Below, one piece after another: positions 9,050 through 16,883 of a DNA stretch of 16,883 bases (position 1 is its first letter; each line of letters opens with the position of its first letter). A program made the translations under genes and the position numbers. The stretch covers positions 1-16,883 of the forward strand of contig CAMLLU010000100.1 in assembly GCA_946480925.1 (NCBI GenBank), given 5' to 3'. Below the pieces are notes generated by a model. It saw only the letters and a list, made by a program, of their open reading frames with translations, had not been told where the DNA came from and searched no databases. The DNA comes from an uncultured Rivibacter sp. Its GTDB lineage: Bacteria > Pseudomonadota > Gammaproteobacteria > Burkholderiales > Burkholderiaceae.

Positions 9050-9985
9050 ATGGAGCCGACGACGCTGGAAAGAGGCGCCGCAGCCGTGGACGAAGCGGCC
9101 ACGCCGCGCGCGCTGTTCGAAAGCACGGGCGTGAAGGCCGTGCTCGAGCAGCTCGATGCCGAGCTGGTGGGCCTGGCGCCGGTGAAGGGCCGCATCCGCG
9201 ACATCGCGGCGCTGCTGCTGATCGACAAGCTGCGCGCTCGCCTGGGCCTGCAGTCGCAGCCGCCTTCGCTGCACATGTGCTTCACCGGCAACCCCGGCAC
9301 CGGCAAGACCACGGTGGCCATGCGCATGGCCGAGGTGCTGAAGCAGCTGGGCTACGTGCGCAAAGGGCACCTGGTTGCGGTGACACGTGACGACCTGGTG
9401 GGCCAGTTCATCGGCCACACCGCGCCCAAGACGAAAGAGGTCATCAAGAAGGCCATGGGCGGCGTGCTGTTCATCGACGAGGCCTACTACCTCTACCGCC
9501 CCGAGAACGAGCGCGACTACGGCCAGGAGGCCATCGAGATCCTGCTGCAGGTGATGGAGAACCACCGCGACGACCTGGTCGTGATCCTCGCCGGCTACAA
9601 GGACCGCATGGACACCTTCTTCGGCAGCAACCCGGGGATGGCGTCGCGCATCGCCCACCACCTCGACTTTCCCGACTACGACGAGGCCGAGCTGCTGCAG
9701 ATCGCGCAGCTCATGCTGCAGCGGCTGAACTACCGCTTCGATGCCGCCGCCGAAGCGGCTTTCGCGCGCTACGTGCGCCTGCGCCGCGGCCAGCCGCATT
9801 TCGCCAATGCGCGTTCGATTCGCAATGCGCTCGACCGCATGCGCCTGCGCCACGCGACGCGGCTGTTCAAGGCCGACGAGGAACTCAGCCGCGACCAGCT
9901 GTGCCTGCTTCAAGCCGAAGACGTGCTCGCCAGCCGCGTATTCCAGGGGGCCAAGGCCGTCGAAGAACGGAGGACCGCAGCATGA
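9050..9985 (+). CDS. cbbX: Red-type RubisCO activase CbbX (AAA+)
   Basis: A 311-aa AAA+ ATPase that remodels inhibited RubisCO by pulling on the large-subunit C-terminus. Walker A is GNPGTGKT (residues 80-87) and Walker B is VLFIDEA (139-145). The presumed pore loop is [13 protein letters not shown] (116-128). Arginine-containing SRIAHH and the sensor-2 region RSIRNALDR follow. The N-terminal domain ([19 protein letters not shown]) matches the family. In the Rhodobacter protein, as I recall it, the pore-loop aromatic is Tyr; here it is Phe120. The stop overlaps the cbbY start by 4 bp (ATGA). Confidence 0.97.
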   Translation: MEPTTLERGAAAVDEAATPRALFESTGVKAVLEQLDAELVGLAPVKGRIRDIAALLLIDKLRARLGLQSQPPSLHMCFTGNPGTGKTTVAMRMAEVLKQLGYVRKGHLVAVTRDDLVGQFIGHTAPKTKEVIKKAMGGVLFIDEAYYLYRPENERDYGQEAIEILLQVMENHRDDLVVILAGYKDRMDTFFGSNPGMASRIAHHLDFPDYDEAELLQIAQLMLQRLNYRFDAAAEAAFARYVRLRRGQPHFANARSIRNALDRMRLRHATRLFKADEELSRDQLCLLQAEDVLASRVFQGAKAVEERRTAA

Positions 9986-10788
9986 CCATCCAGGCCCTCA
10001 TCTTCGACATCGACGGCACGATGGCCGACACCGAAGAGCTGCACCGCCGCTCCTTCAACACCGCCTTCCAGCGCGCGGGGCTCGACTGGGCGTGGAGCCG
10101 CGAAACCTATCGCGAGCTGCTCACCACCACCGGCGGCAAGGAGCGCATCGCGCGCTACATCGAGAGCCTGCCGGAGTTCACCTCCGCCCAGCGCCGCGCG
10201 CTGCATGCCCGCATCGGCGAGATCCATGCCGACAAGACACGGCTCTACGGTGGCGTGGTCGCCTCGGGCAGCCTCACGCTGCGCGAAGGCGTGAAGCGGC
10301 TCACCGCCGAAGCGCGCGAGGCCGGCTGCCACCTGGCCATTGCCAGCACCACCACCGCGGCCAACGTCGAGGCGCTGCTGCAGGCCACGCTGGGCCCGCG
10401 CGCGCTCGACCTGTTCGACGTCATCGCCTGCGGTGACCTCGTGGCCGCCAAGAAGCCCGCGCCAGACATCTACCAGCTCGTGCTCAACACCCTGGGCCTC
10501 GCACCCGAAGAGGCCGTGGCCTTCGAAGACTCGGTCAACGGCCTGCGTTCAGCGGTGGCCGCGGGCTTGTGGACGGTGGTGACGCCCACCTTCTGGACCG
10601 AAGGCGGCGACTTCTCCGAGGCCGCGCTGCTGCTGCCGCACCTGGGTGACCCGGGCCGCGAGCTGCCGGGCGAGCCCGGCGGCCGCTTGCAGCACACCGC
10701 GTGGCTCACCATCGACGAGCTGTACGCGATGCGCTGCCCGCCGCGCCCGCAAACCGCTCTGCAGGCGCTCTACCAAGGGGCCTGGTGA
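9982..10788 (+). CDS. cbbY: CbbY, xylulose-1,5-bisphosphate phosphatase (HAD family)
   Basis: A 268-aa haloacid dehalogenase-family phosphatase. Motif I is FDIDGT with nucleophile D9 and acid/base D11. Motif II is ASTTT, motif III has KKPAPDIY, and motif IV is FEDSVNG. Red-type CbbY dephosphorylates the misfire product xylulose-1,5-bisphosphate, which inhibits RubisCO, so it partners functionally with CbbX. It overlaps cbbX by 4 bp and shares one base with the next gene (TGATG). At 268 aa it is somewhat longer than many CbbY proteins because of a C-terminal extension from about residue 215. The enzymatic identity follows from family and operon position; a generic sugar phosphatase is the alternative. 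Confidence 0.93.
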   Translation: MTIQALIFDIDGTMADTEELHRRSFNTAFQRAGLDWAWSRETYRELLTTTGGKERIARYIESLPEFTSAQRRALHARIGEIHADKTRLYGGVVASGSLTLREGVKRLTAEAREAGCHLAIASTTTAANVEALLQATLGPRALDLFDVIACGDLVAAKKPAPDIYQLVLNTLGLAPEEAVAFEDSVNGLRSAVAAGLWTVVTPTFWTEGGDFSEAALLLPHLGDPGRELPGEPGGRLQHTAWLTIDELYAMRCPPRPQTALQALYQGAW

Positions 10789-11486
10789 TGGGCGCGCTCA
10801 ACCAGTACGACGCAGTCGCCTTCGACCTCGACGGCACGCTGATCGACAGCGCACCCGACATCACCTTCGCACTGGCCACCGCGCTGCGTGAAGCCGGCCT
10901 GCGTGCCTTTGCGCTGCCCGAAGTGCGCCGCTGGATCGGCGACGGTCCCGACGTGCTCATCGGCCACGCCCTCGTGGCGCACGGGCTGGGCGACGCCTCG
11001 GCCGAACTGCGTGCCCAGCTGCGCGAGAGCTTCGACATCGCCACGCTGCAGGCGCCCCTGGCGCGCGGCACGGTGTTCGAGGGCATCGACCACGTGGTCA
11101 CGCAGCTCGCGCGCGTGATGCCGCTGGTGGTGGTCACCAACAAGCCCACCGCGCTGGCGCAGGCAGTGCTCGCCGCCGCGCGCCTGCTGCCGCACGTGTG
11201 CGCCGTGTTCGGTGCCGACGCACCGCAGCAGCGCAAGCCCGCACCGCACCTGCTGCAGGCCGCCGCTCGCCGCCTCGGCGTGCCGCCCGGGCGCCTGCTG
11301 ATGGTGGGCGACAGCCCGGCCGACGTGCGTGCCGCGCGGGCCGCCGGCTGCGGCGCCGCGGTGGTGGAGTGGGGCTACGCGCACGCGGCCGTGCAAGACG
11401 ACGGCCTGCCGCTGTGGCGTGTGCGCACGCCGCACCAGCTGCTGGGCTGCGCGCTGCTCGACGCCTGCGCGACGACGAATTTCTAA
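10788..11486 (+). CDS. cbbZ: Phosphoglycolate phosphatase CbbZ (Gph, HAD family)
   Basis: A 232-aa HAD phosphatase. Motif I is AFDLDGTLIDSAPD (nucleophile D13, acid/base D15), motif II is VVTNKPT, the motif III lysine is in QQRKPAP, and motif IV is MVGDSPADVRAARAAG. This pattern matches the Gph/CbbZ subfamily, which removes phosphate from 2-phosphoglycolate, the product of the RubisCO oxygenase reaction. The ATG shares its A with the TGA of cbbY. The fbp gene follows after 15 bp. It ends in an unusual hydrophobic and cysteine-containing tail (LLGCALLDACATTNF). Confidence in the substrate rests on operon context. Confidence 0.92.
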   Translation: MGALNQYDAVAFDLDGTLIDSAPDITFALATALREAGLRAFALPEVRRWIGDGPDVLIGHALVAHGLGDASAELRAQLRESFDIATLQAPLARGTVFEGIDHVVTQLARVMPLVVVTNKPTALAQAVLAAARLLPHVCAVFGADAPQQRKPAPHLLQAAARRLGVPPGRLLMVGDSPADVRAARAAGCGAAVVEWGYAHAAVQDDGLPLWRVRTPHQLLGCALLDACATTNF

Positions 11487-11501
11487 CTCCCGGAGAACGT
11501 C

Positions 11502-12578
11502 ATGCTGATCGGAGGCCGAACCACCCTGACGCAGTTCCTCATCGAAGAGCGGCGCCGCCACCCGCACTCCACCGGTGACCTCAACGCACTGATCACCGAC
11601 GTGTCGGTGGCCTGCAAGTCCATCGCCGGCAAGGTGGCCTTCGGCGCGCTGGCGGGCGTGCTGGGCAGCGCGGGCACCGGCAACAACGTGCAGGGCGAAG
11701 ACCAGAAGACGCTCGACGTGCTGGCCAACGATATCTTCGTGCACAGCACCGAATGGGGTGGCAACGTCGCGGGGCTGGTCTCCGAAGAAATGGACGCACC
11801 GTACCGGCTGCCCGCGCAGCACCCGCGCGGCAAGTACCTGCTGCTGTTCGACCCGCTGGACGGCTCGTCGAACATCGACGTCAACGTGTCGGTGGGCAGC
11901 ATCTTCTCGGTGCTGCGCGCGCCCACGCCTGGCGCCGACCCGCGGGCCGAGGACTTCCTGCAGCCCGGCACCGAGCAGGTGTGCGCCGGCTATGCCATCT
12001 ACGGCCCTTCGACCATGCTGGTGCTCACCTTCGGCACCGGCACGCATGCCTTCACGCTCGACCCGCACCTGGGCGAGTGGATGCTGAGCCACCCGAACCT
12101 GCAGGTGCCGCGGCAGACCCGCGAGTTCGCCATCAATGCGTCGAACAGCCGCTTCTGGGAGCCGGCCGTCAAGCGCTACGTCGACGAATGCACAGCAGGC
12201 CGCAGCGGCCCGCGCGACGCCGACTTCAACATGCGCTGGATCGCCTCGCTGGTGGCCGAGACGCACCGCATCCTCATGCGCGGCGGGGTGTTCCTGTACC
12301 CGCGTGACAACAAGGACCCCTTGCGCCCGGGCCGCCTGCGCCTGCTGTACGAAGCCAACCCGATCTCCTTCCTGGTGGAACAGGCGGGAGGCCTGGCGAG
12401 CACCGGGCGCCATCGCCTGATGGAGGTGCAGCCCGAAGGCCTGCACCAGCGCATCGGCTTCGTGTTCGGCTCGGCCGAAGAGGTGCAGCGCATCGAGCAC
12501 TATCACGAGGAACAGCTGATCGACGACAGCTACCACTCGCCCCTGTTCGGCCAGCGCGGCCTCTTCGCGGCGGTGTGA
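11502..12578 (+). CDS. cbbF: Class I fructose-1,6-bisphosphatase CbbF
   Basis: A 358-aa class I FBPase, possibly also acting on sedoheptulose-1,7-bisphosphate as CbbF enzymes often do. The metal-binding acidic cluster is GLVSEEMD (residues 91-98) with [13 protein letters not shown] (116-128). The substrate region includes [12 protein letters not shown], and the C-terminal part has [14 protein letters not shown] sequence ([20 protein letters not shown]). The ATG has CGGAG upstream and follows cbbZ by 15 bp. It regenerates RuBP precursors in the cycle. No additional glpX-type bisphosphatase is seen here. Confidence 0.97.
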   Translation: MLIGGRTTLTQFLIEERRRHPHSTGDLNALITDVSVACKSIAGKVAFGALAGVLGSAGTGNNVQGEDQKTLDVLANDIFVHSTEWGGNVAGLVSEEMDAPYRLPAQHPRGKYLLLFDPLDGSSNIDVNVSVGSIFSVLRAPTPGADPRAEDFLQPGTEQVCAGYAIYGPSTMLVLTFGTGTHAFTLDPHLGEWMLSHPNLQVPRQTREFAINASNSRFWEPAVKRYVDECTAGRSGPRDADFNMRWIASLVAETHRILMRGGVFLYPRDNKDPLRPGRLRLLYEANPISFLVEQAGGLASTGRHRLMEVQPEGLHQRIGFVFGSAEEVQRIEHYHEEQLIDDSYHSPLFGQRGLFAAV

Positions 12579-12587
12579 GGGAATGTC

Positions 12588-13466
12588 ATGTCCATCAAGC
12601 ACCCCATCATCGCGATCACCGGCTCCTCTGGCGCCGGCACCACCTCGGTCACGCGCACCTTCGAAAACATCTTCCGTCGCGAAGAGGTGAGCGCGGCCGT
12701 CATCGAAGGCGACAGCTTCCACCGCTACGACCGCCAGGCCATGAAGGTGGCCATGGCCGAGGCCGAAAAGAACGGCAAGCCGCACTTCAGCCATTTCGGC
12801 ACCGACGCCAACCTCTTCGCCGAACTCGAAGACCTGTTCCGCCAGTACTCCGAAACCGGCGCCGGCCGGGCCCGCAAGTACCTGCACGACGAGCAGGAGG
12901 CCGCGCCCTTCAAGCAGCCGCCCGGCACCTTCACCGAGTGGGGGCCGCTGCCTGAGTCGGAGCTGCTGTTCTACGAAGGCCTGCACGGCGGCGTGAAGAC
13001 CGACAGGCACGACGTGTCGCGCTACCCCGACCTTTTGATCGGCGTGGTGCCCGTCATCAACCTGGAATGGATCCAGAAGATCCACCGCGACAAGGCCACG
13101 CGCGGCTATTCCACCGAGGCGGTGACCGACGTGATCCTGCGGCGCATGCACGAATACGTGGAGTTCATCTGCCCGCAGTTCACGCGCACGCACATCAACT
13201 TCCAGCGCGTGCCGGTGGTCGACACCTCCGACCCCTTCGTGGCGCGCACCATTCCCACCGCCGACGAGAGCCTGGTGGTGATCCGCTTCGCCAACCCGCG
13301 CGGTATCGACTTCCCCTACCTGCTGAGCATGCTGCACGACTCGTGGATGTCGCGCGCCAACACGCTGGTGGTGCCGGGCGGGAAGATGGAACTCGCCATG
13401 CAGCTGATCTTCACGCCGATGATCCTGCGGCTGGTGGAGCGGCGCCGCAAGGCGATGGTGGCGTGA
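12588..13466 (+). CDS. cbbP: Phosphoribulokinase CbbP (proteobacterial class)
   Basis: A 292-aa kinase that makes RuBP from ribulose-5-phosphate and ATP. The P-loop is GSSGAGTTS (residues 12-20). The catalytic region [14 protein letters not shown] carries D42, H45, R49 and K53, the positions described for the Rhodobacter sphaeroides enzyme. A K164/R167/D168 cluster (QKIHRDKA) follows. Length is standard for the octameric bacterial type, which is allosterically activated by NADH. GAGGG overlapping the fbp stop serves as ribosome site. Together with cbbL this marks a true Calvin cycle. Confidence 0.97.
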   Translation: MSIKHPIIAITGSSGAGTTSVTRTFENIFRREEVSAAVIEGDSFHRYDRQAMKVAMAEAEKNGKPHFSHFGTDANLFAELEDLFRQYSETGAGRARKYLHDEQEAAPFKQPPGTFTEWGPLPESELLFYEGLHGGVKTDRHDVSRYPDLLIGVVPVINLEWIQKIHRDKATRGYSTEAVTDVILRRMHEYVEFICPQFTRTHINFQRVPVVDTSDPFVARTIPTADESLVVIRFANPRGIDFPYLLSMLHDSWMSRANTLVVPGGKMELAMQLIFTPMILRLVERRRKAMVA

Positions 13467-13479
13467 TGAAGTGCGTATC

Positions 13480-13511
13480 GGCTCCCTCTCCCGCCAGCGG
13501 GAGAGGGAGCC
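13480..13511. repeat. Perfect GC-rich palindrome (REP-like) between cbbP and cbbT
   Basis: The left arm at 13480-13494 (GGCTCCCTCTCCCGC) and right arm at 13497-13511 are exact reverse complements separated by two bases, a 15-bp dyad. The CCCTCTCCC/GGGAGAGGG core is typical of dispersed palindromic elements seen between genes in betaproteobacteria. It lies 13 bp after the cbbP stop and 25 bp before the cbbT start. It lacks a T-run, so it is more likely an mRNA-stabilising or dispersed repeat than a full terminator. Confidence 0.8.
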
Positions 13512-13536
13512 CTTGCAACGCAATGGAGCAACCGAA

Positions 13537-15585
13537 ATGAGCAATGACTCTACCCGCCGCCAATGCGCCAACGCCATCCGAGCCCTCGCGATGGACGCGG
13601 TGCAGGCCGCCAACTCCGGCCACCCCGGCATGCCCATGGGCATGGCCGACATCGCCGAGATGCTGTGGCGCCACCACCTGAAGCACGACCCCGCCGAGCC
13701 GCGGTGGATCGACCGTGACCGCTTCGTGCTGTCCAACGGCCACGGCTCGATGCTGCTCTACGCGCTGCTGCACCTCACCGGCTACGACCTTCCGATGGAC
13801 GAGCTCAAGCGCTTTCGGCAGCTCGGCTCGCGCACACCCGGCCACCCCGAGGTCGGCCTCACGCCGGGTGTCGAAACCACCACCGGCCCGCTGGGCCAGG
13901 GCCTGGCCAACGCGGTGGGCATGGCGCTGGCCGAGAAGCTGCTCGCGGCCGAGTTCAACCGGCCCGGGCACACCGTCATCGACCACCGCACCTACGTGTT
14001 CCTCGGCGACGGCTGCCTGATGGAAGGCATCAGCCATGAAGCCTGCTCGCTGGCCGGCACCTGGGGCCTGCACAAGCTCGTCGCGTTCTACGACGACAAC
14101 GGCATCTCCATCGACGGCGACGTGCGCGGCTGGTTCGGCGACGACACGCCGCGCCGCTTCGAGGCCTATGGCTGGACGGTGCTGCGCGACGTCGACGGCC
14201 ATGACCCCGAAGCGCTCGACCGCGCGATGGCCAAGGTACTCGCTGCGGATCGGCCGGTGCTCGTGTGCTGCAAGACCACCATCGGCTTCGGCTCGCCGCA
14301 GCGCGCGGGCACGGCCGAAGCGCATGGCGCACCGCTGGGCGAAGCCGAGGTGACCGCAGTGCGCAAAGTGCTGGGCTGGAGCGCGCCGCCATTCGAAGTG
14401 CCGCCGGCGTTGCGTGACGCGTGGTCCGCGCTGGAAAAGGGCGGGGCGCAGCGCCGCGACTGGCTGCGCCGCTTCGACGCCTACGCGAAGGAACACCCTG
14501 ACCTTGCGGCCGAGCTGCTGCGGAGGCACGAAGCCTTCGGCTCGGGTTTGAGCGCCACTGCGGAGGCCGCACTGGCCAACGCCTGCCGCGCCTTGGAGCA
14601 GCGCGCCGCCACGGTGGCCACGCGCAAAGCCTCGCAACAGGTGCTCGACGAGATCGGCCCCGCCATGCCCGAGCTGCTGGGCGGCTCGGCCGACCTCACC
14701 GGCTCCAACCTCACCGACTGGAAAGGCTCGCGGCCGCTCACCGGCCAGGGCACCGGCAACCACGTGCACTACGGCGTGCGCGAGTTCGGCATGGCCGCGG
14801 TGATGAACGGCGTGGTCTTGCACGGCGGGCTGCGACCCTATGGCGGCACCTTCCTCGCGTTCTCGGACTACGCGCGCAACGGCGTGCGCCTCTCGGCATT
14901 GATGGGCCTGCCCGTGGTCTACGTGTTCACGCACGACTCCATCGGACTCGGTGAAGACGGCCCCACGCACCAGCCGGTGGAGCATGCGTCGAGCCTGCGG
15001 CTCATTCCGGGGCTCGACGTGTGGCGCCCGTGCGATGCCACCGAAACGGCGGTGGCCTGGCGCGAGGCCCTGCGCAACGACAGCTGGCCCAGCGCGCTGC
15101 TGCTCACGCGGCAGGCGCTGCCGCATGCCGGCACGGGGCGCGACCGCCTCGACGACATCGCCCGCGGCGCCTACGTGCTGCGCCGCCCCGCCGGCGAGCG
15201 GCTGGTGCTGGTGGCCACCGGCTCCGAGGTGGCGCTGGCACTCGGTGCGGCGGAGCGGCTGGCGGCCGAGGGCATTGCCGCGCGCGTGGTGTCTGCGCCG
15301 TGCCTCGAAGCCTTCGAGCGGCAAGACGACAACTGGCACGAAGCCGTGCTGCCGCGCCGTCTGCCGCGCCTGGCCATCGAGGCCGGCAGCACAGGGCTGT
15401 GGTGGAAGTACGTGGGCGAGCGCGGCGACGTGATCGGGCTCGACCGCTTCGGTGAGTCTGCCCCCGCCGCGCAGCTGTTCCGCCACTTCGGCTTTTCGGT
15501 CGAAGCCGTGGTGGCCCGTGCACGCCGGCTCGTGGCGGCTGCTGCGGAGCGCGAGGGGCAGGCTCTTGCGGCTGTTTCGCTCTGA
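13537..15585 (+). CDS. cbbT: Transketolase CbbT
   Basis: A 682-aa thiamine-diphosphate transketolase that moves two-carbon units among sugar phosphates to regenerate pentose phosphates for RuBP. The N-terminal ThDP domain has [10 protein letters not shown] (residues 26-35) and the ThDP-binding motif GDGCLMEG...DDN (157 to 188). The middle Pyr domain has [12 protein letters not shown] with the catalytic Glu, and [20 protein letters not shown]. The start at 13537 has GGAG 9 nt upstream. An in-frame longer start would run through the palindrome and was rejected. The cysteine- and Arg-rich C-terminal tail is normal for this GC content. Confidence 0.96.
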   Translation: MSNDSTRRQCANAIRALAMDAVQAANSGHPGMPMGMADIAEMLWRHHLKHDPAEPRWIDRDRFVLSNGHGSMLLYALLHLTGYDLPMDELKRFRQLGSRTPGHPEVGLTPGVETTTGPLGQGLANAVGMALAEKLLAAEFNRPGHTVIDHRTYVFLGDGCLMEGISHEACSLAGTWGLHKLVAFYDDNGISIDGDVRGWFGDDTPRRFEAYGWTVLRDVDGHDPEALDRAMAKVLAADRPVLVCCKTTIGFGSPQRAGTAEAHGAPLGEAEVTAVRKVLGWSAPPFEVPPALRDAWSALEKGGAQRRDWLRRFDAYAKEHPDLAAELLRRHEAFGSGLSATAEAALANACRALEQRAATVATRKASQQVLDEIGPAMPELLGGSADLTGSNLTDWKGSRPLTGQGTGNHVHYGVREFGMAAVMNGVVLHGGLRPYGGTFLAFSDYARNGVRLSALMGLPVVYVFTHDSIGLGEDGPTHQPVEHASSLRLIPGLDVWRPCDATETAVAWREALRNDSWPSALLLTRQALPHAGTGRDRLDDIARGAYVLRRPAGERLVLVATGSEVALALGAAERLAAEGIAARVVSAPCLEAFERQDDNWHEAVLPRRLPRLAIEAGSTGLWWKYVGERGDVIGLDRFGESAPAAQLFRHFGFSVEAVVARARRLVAAAAEREGQALAAVSL

Positions 15586-15598
15586 ACCCCAACTCATT

Positions 15599-15685
15599 CA
15601 CCGCAGAGACGCAGAGGACGCGGAGAACCGCGGAGACGACTTGTGTTCCTCCGCGGTCCTCTGCGTTCTCCGCGCCTCCGCGGTG
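15599..15685. repeat. 87-bp imperfect inverted repeat (dispersed palindromic element) between cbbT and cbbA
   Basis: Left arm 15599-15635 and right arm 15649-15685 are 37 bases each and match as reverse complements at about 31 positions, with a 13-nt loop. All mismatches are A/G transitions between arms, so on one strand several are G-U wobble pairs. Each arm is built from roughly 9-bp units such as CGCAGAGGA. The outer ends read CACCGC and GCGGTG. Similar CACCGCAGAGACGCAGAG-type elements are familiar as dispersed repeats in many bacterial genomes (recollection, not searched). It fills most of the 131-bp gap before cbbA. Confidence 0.85.
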
Positions 15686-15716
15686 AAGGTATTCCGCAAC
15701 TTCAAGGAAACCAGCC

Positions 15717-16736
15717 ATGCCCATGATCTCCCTGCGACGCCTGCTCGACCATGCCGCCGAGCACGGCTACGGCGTGCCGGCCTTCAACGTGAACAACCTG
15801 GAGCAGATCCAGGCCATCATGCAGGCCGCGCACAAGACCGCGAGTCCCGTGATCCTGCAGGCCTCGGCCGGTGCGCGCAAATACGCCGGCGAGCCCTTCC
15901 TGCGCAAGATGGTGGAAGCCGCGGTCGAGATGTACCCCGGCATCCCGCTCGTGCTGCACCAGGACCACGGCGCCAGCCCCGCGGTGTGCCTGCAGTCCAT
16001 ACGCTCGGGCTTCACCAGCGTGATGATGGACGGCTCGCTGCTCGAAGACGCCAAGACGCCCGCGAGCTACGACTACAACGTCGACGTGACGCGCAAGGTG
16101 GTCGAGATGGCGCATGCGGTGGACGTGTCGGTCGAAGGCGAGCTCGGCTGCCTGGGCTCGCTCGAATCGGGCCAGGCCGGTGAAGAAGACGGCGTGGGCG
16201 CCGAAGGCCAGCTCTCGCACGACCAGTTGCTCACCGACCCCGACCAGGCCGCAGACTTCGTGGCGCAGACCGGTGTCGACGCACTCGCCATCGCCATCGG
16301 CACCAGCCACGGCGCCTACAAGTTCAGCCGCAAGCCCACCGGCGACATCCTCGCCATCGACCGCATCAAGCAGATCCATGCGCGCATACCGAACACGCAC
16401 CTCGTGATGCACGGCTCCTCTTCAGTGCCGCAGGAATGGCTCGCCATCATTCGCGAGCACGGCGGCGACATCAAGGAAACCTACGGCGTGCCGGTCGAAG
16501 AGATCCGCGAAGGCATTCGCCATGGCGTGCGCAAGGTCAACATCGACACCGACATCCGCCTCGCGATGACCGGCGCCATGCGCCGCGCCATGAACAAGGA
16601 TCGCACCGAGTTCGACCCCCGCAAGTTCCTGAAAGACGCCACGGCTGCCGCACGCGACGTGTGCGTGGAGCGCTTCGAGGCTTTCGGTTGCGCCGGCATG
16701 GCGCCGAAGGTCAAGCAGGCCGTGCCCGTCGCGTAG
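15717..16736 (+). CDS. cbbA: Class II fructose-bisphosphate aldolase, Calvin-cycle type (CbbA)
   Basis: A 339-aa zinc-dependent aldolase that condenses triose phosphates to fructose-1,6-bisphosphate (and probably sedoheptulose bisphosphate). Metal and catalytic residues are visible: D83/H84 (LHQDHGA), the EGELG motif near 140-144, H198 (GTSHGAYK) and H232 (VMHGSSSVP). The GGQ-like insert is replaced by [15 protein letters not shown], typical of the CalvinII subtype. The start [10 protein letters not shown] has AAGGA 8 nt upstream. The usual subtype is about 345 aa. It follows the inverted-repeat element and closes the operon in this window. Confidence 0.96.
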   Translation: MPMISLRRLLDHAAEHGYGVPAFNVNNLEQIQAIMQAAHKTASPVILQASAGARKYAGEPFLRKMVEAAVEMYPGIPLVLHQDHGASPAVCLQSIRSGFTSVMMDGSLLEDAKTPASYDYNVDVTRKVVEMAHAVDVSVEGELGCLGSLESGQAGEEDGVGAEGQLSHDQLLTDPDQAADFVAQTGVDALAIAIGTSHGAYKFSRKPTGDILAIDRIKQIHARIPNTHLVMHGSSSVPQEWLAIIREHGGDIKETYGVPVEEIREGIRHGVRKVNIDTDIRLAMTGAMRRAMNKDRTEFDPRKFLKDATAAARDVCVERFEAFGCAGMAPKVKQAVPVA

Positions 16737-16883
16737 ACGCCGCCGGTGCCATGCGCCGCAGGCGAAAGCCAGCTGGATCAGGCCGGAAGCGCAGCACCAG
16801 CAGCAACAGTGCAGCCAAGGCGGGCAGTGCATTGAGCCGCGTGGGCACTGGCCGCCGCTGCAGCGCGCGTGGGTCGGTCATTG
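16711..16883 (-). CDS. Possible C-terminal end of a convergent membrane protein gene (partial)
   Basis: On the minus strand an open frame enters from the window edge and ends at a TGA at 16711-16713, overlapping the end of cbbA by 26 bp. It encodes a hydrophobic stretch ([17 protein letters not shown]) flanked by arginines, as expected for a transmembrane helix and a basic cytoplasmic tail. The in-frame ATG at 16882 could be a coincidental internal Met. Without the neighbouring sequence I cannot tell a real gene end from a chance open frame, and no family is recognised. No terminator for the cbb operon is visible here. Confidence 0.3.
   Translation of the reverse strand, partial: MTDPRALQRRPVPTRLNALPALAALLLLVLRFRPDPAGFRLRRMAPAASTRRARPA

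Noticed and set aside
13471..13536. Extended transketolase start through the palindrome
   Set aside because: Would encode the repeat ([10 protein letters not shown]); the ATG at 13537 has GGAG at good spacing and matches the family N-terminus.
10770..13736. 988-codon minus-strand open frame antisense to cbbZ, cbbF and cbbP
   Set aside because: Spans several genes with unambiguous catalytic motifs; His/Val/Arg/Gly-rich translation has no recognisable domain. An artefact of GC3 bias.
13411..15597. 728-codon minus-strand open frame antisense to cbbT
   Set aside because: Shadow of transketolase, which has ThDP motifs in the sense frame.
15599..15685. CRISPR-like array
   Set aside because: Internal units are short, degenerate, without unique spacers, and arranged as an inverted repeat.

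Overview
The window looks like chromosomal DNA of a GC-rich betaproteobacterium, most likely Burkholderiales. This rests on high GC with strong GC3 bias, red-type (form IC) RubisCO with CbbX, close resemblance of CbbL to my memory of the Cupriavidus/Ralstonia enzyme, and REP-like GC-rich palindromes between genes. The assignment is from family knowledge and was not searched.

Region 1 (1-271, plus strand) holds tRNA-Gly(GCC) and tRNA-Cys(GCA), each followed by an intrinsic-terminator-like hairpin.

Region 2 (336-5815, minus strand) is a lanthanide-type methanol oxidation cluster. In transcription order it runs xoxF (PQQ methanol dehydrogenase), a strong stem-loop, xoxG-like cytochrome c, xoxJ-like periplasmic binding protein, a secreted trypsin-like protease with C-terminal TPRs, a secreted 226-aa unknown, and a small cysteine-containing lipoprotein of unknown function. 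Three of the junctions are 4-bp start/stop overlaps, which suggests one translationally coupled operon ending at the bidirectional hairpin beside tRNA-Cys.

Region 3 (5986-7127) holds cbbR on the minus strand, upstream of and co-directional with xoxF. An AT-rich divergent promoter region separates it from cbbL.

Region 4 (7128-16736, plus strand) is a Calvin-Benson-Bassham operon: cbbL, cbbS, cbbX, cbbY, cbbZ, cbbF, cbbP, cbbT and cbbA. The first seven genes are tightly packed. Two inverted-repeat elements interrupt the operon, between cbbP and cbbT and between cbbT and cbbA. cbbE, cbbG and cbbK are not present here. The last 147 bases may hold the C-terminal end of a convergent minus-strand gene.

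Taken together, the layout suggests methanol oxidation in the periplasm feeding electrons into a cytochrome chain, with carbon possibly assimilated as CO2 through the CBB cycle (autotrophic methylotrophy). The formaldehyde and formate oxidation steps are not in the window. The most novel part is the protease / 226-aa / lipoprotein trio coupled to the xox genes.
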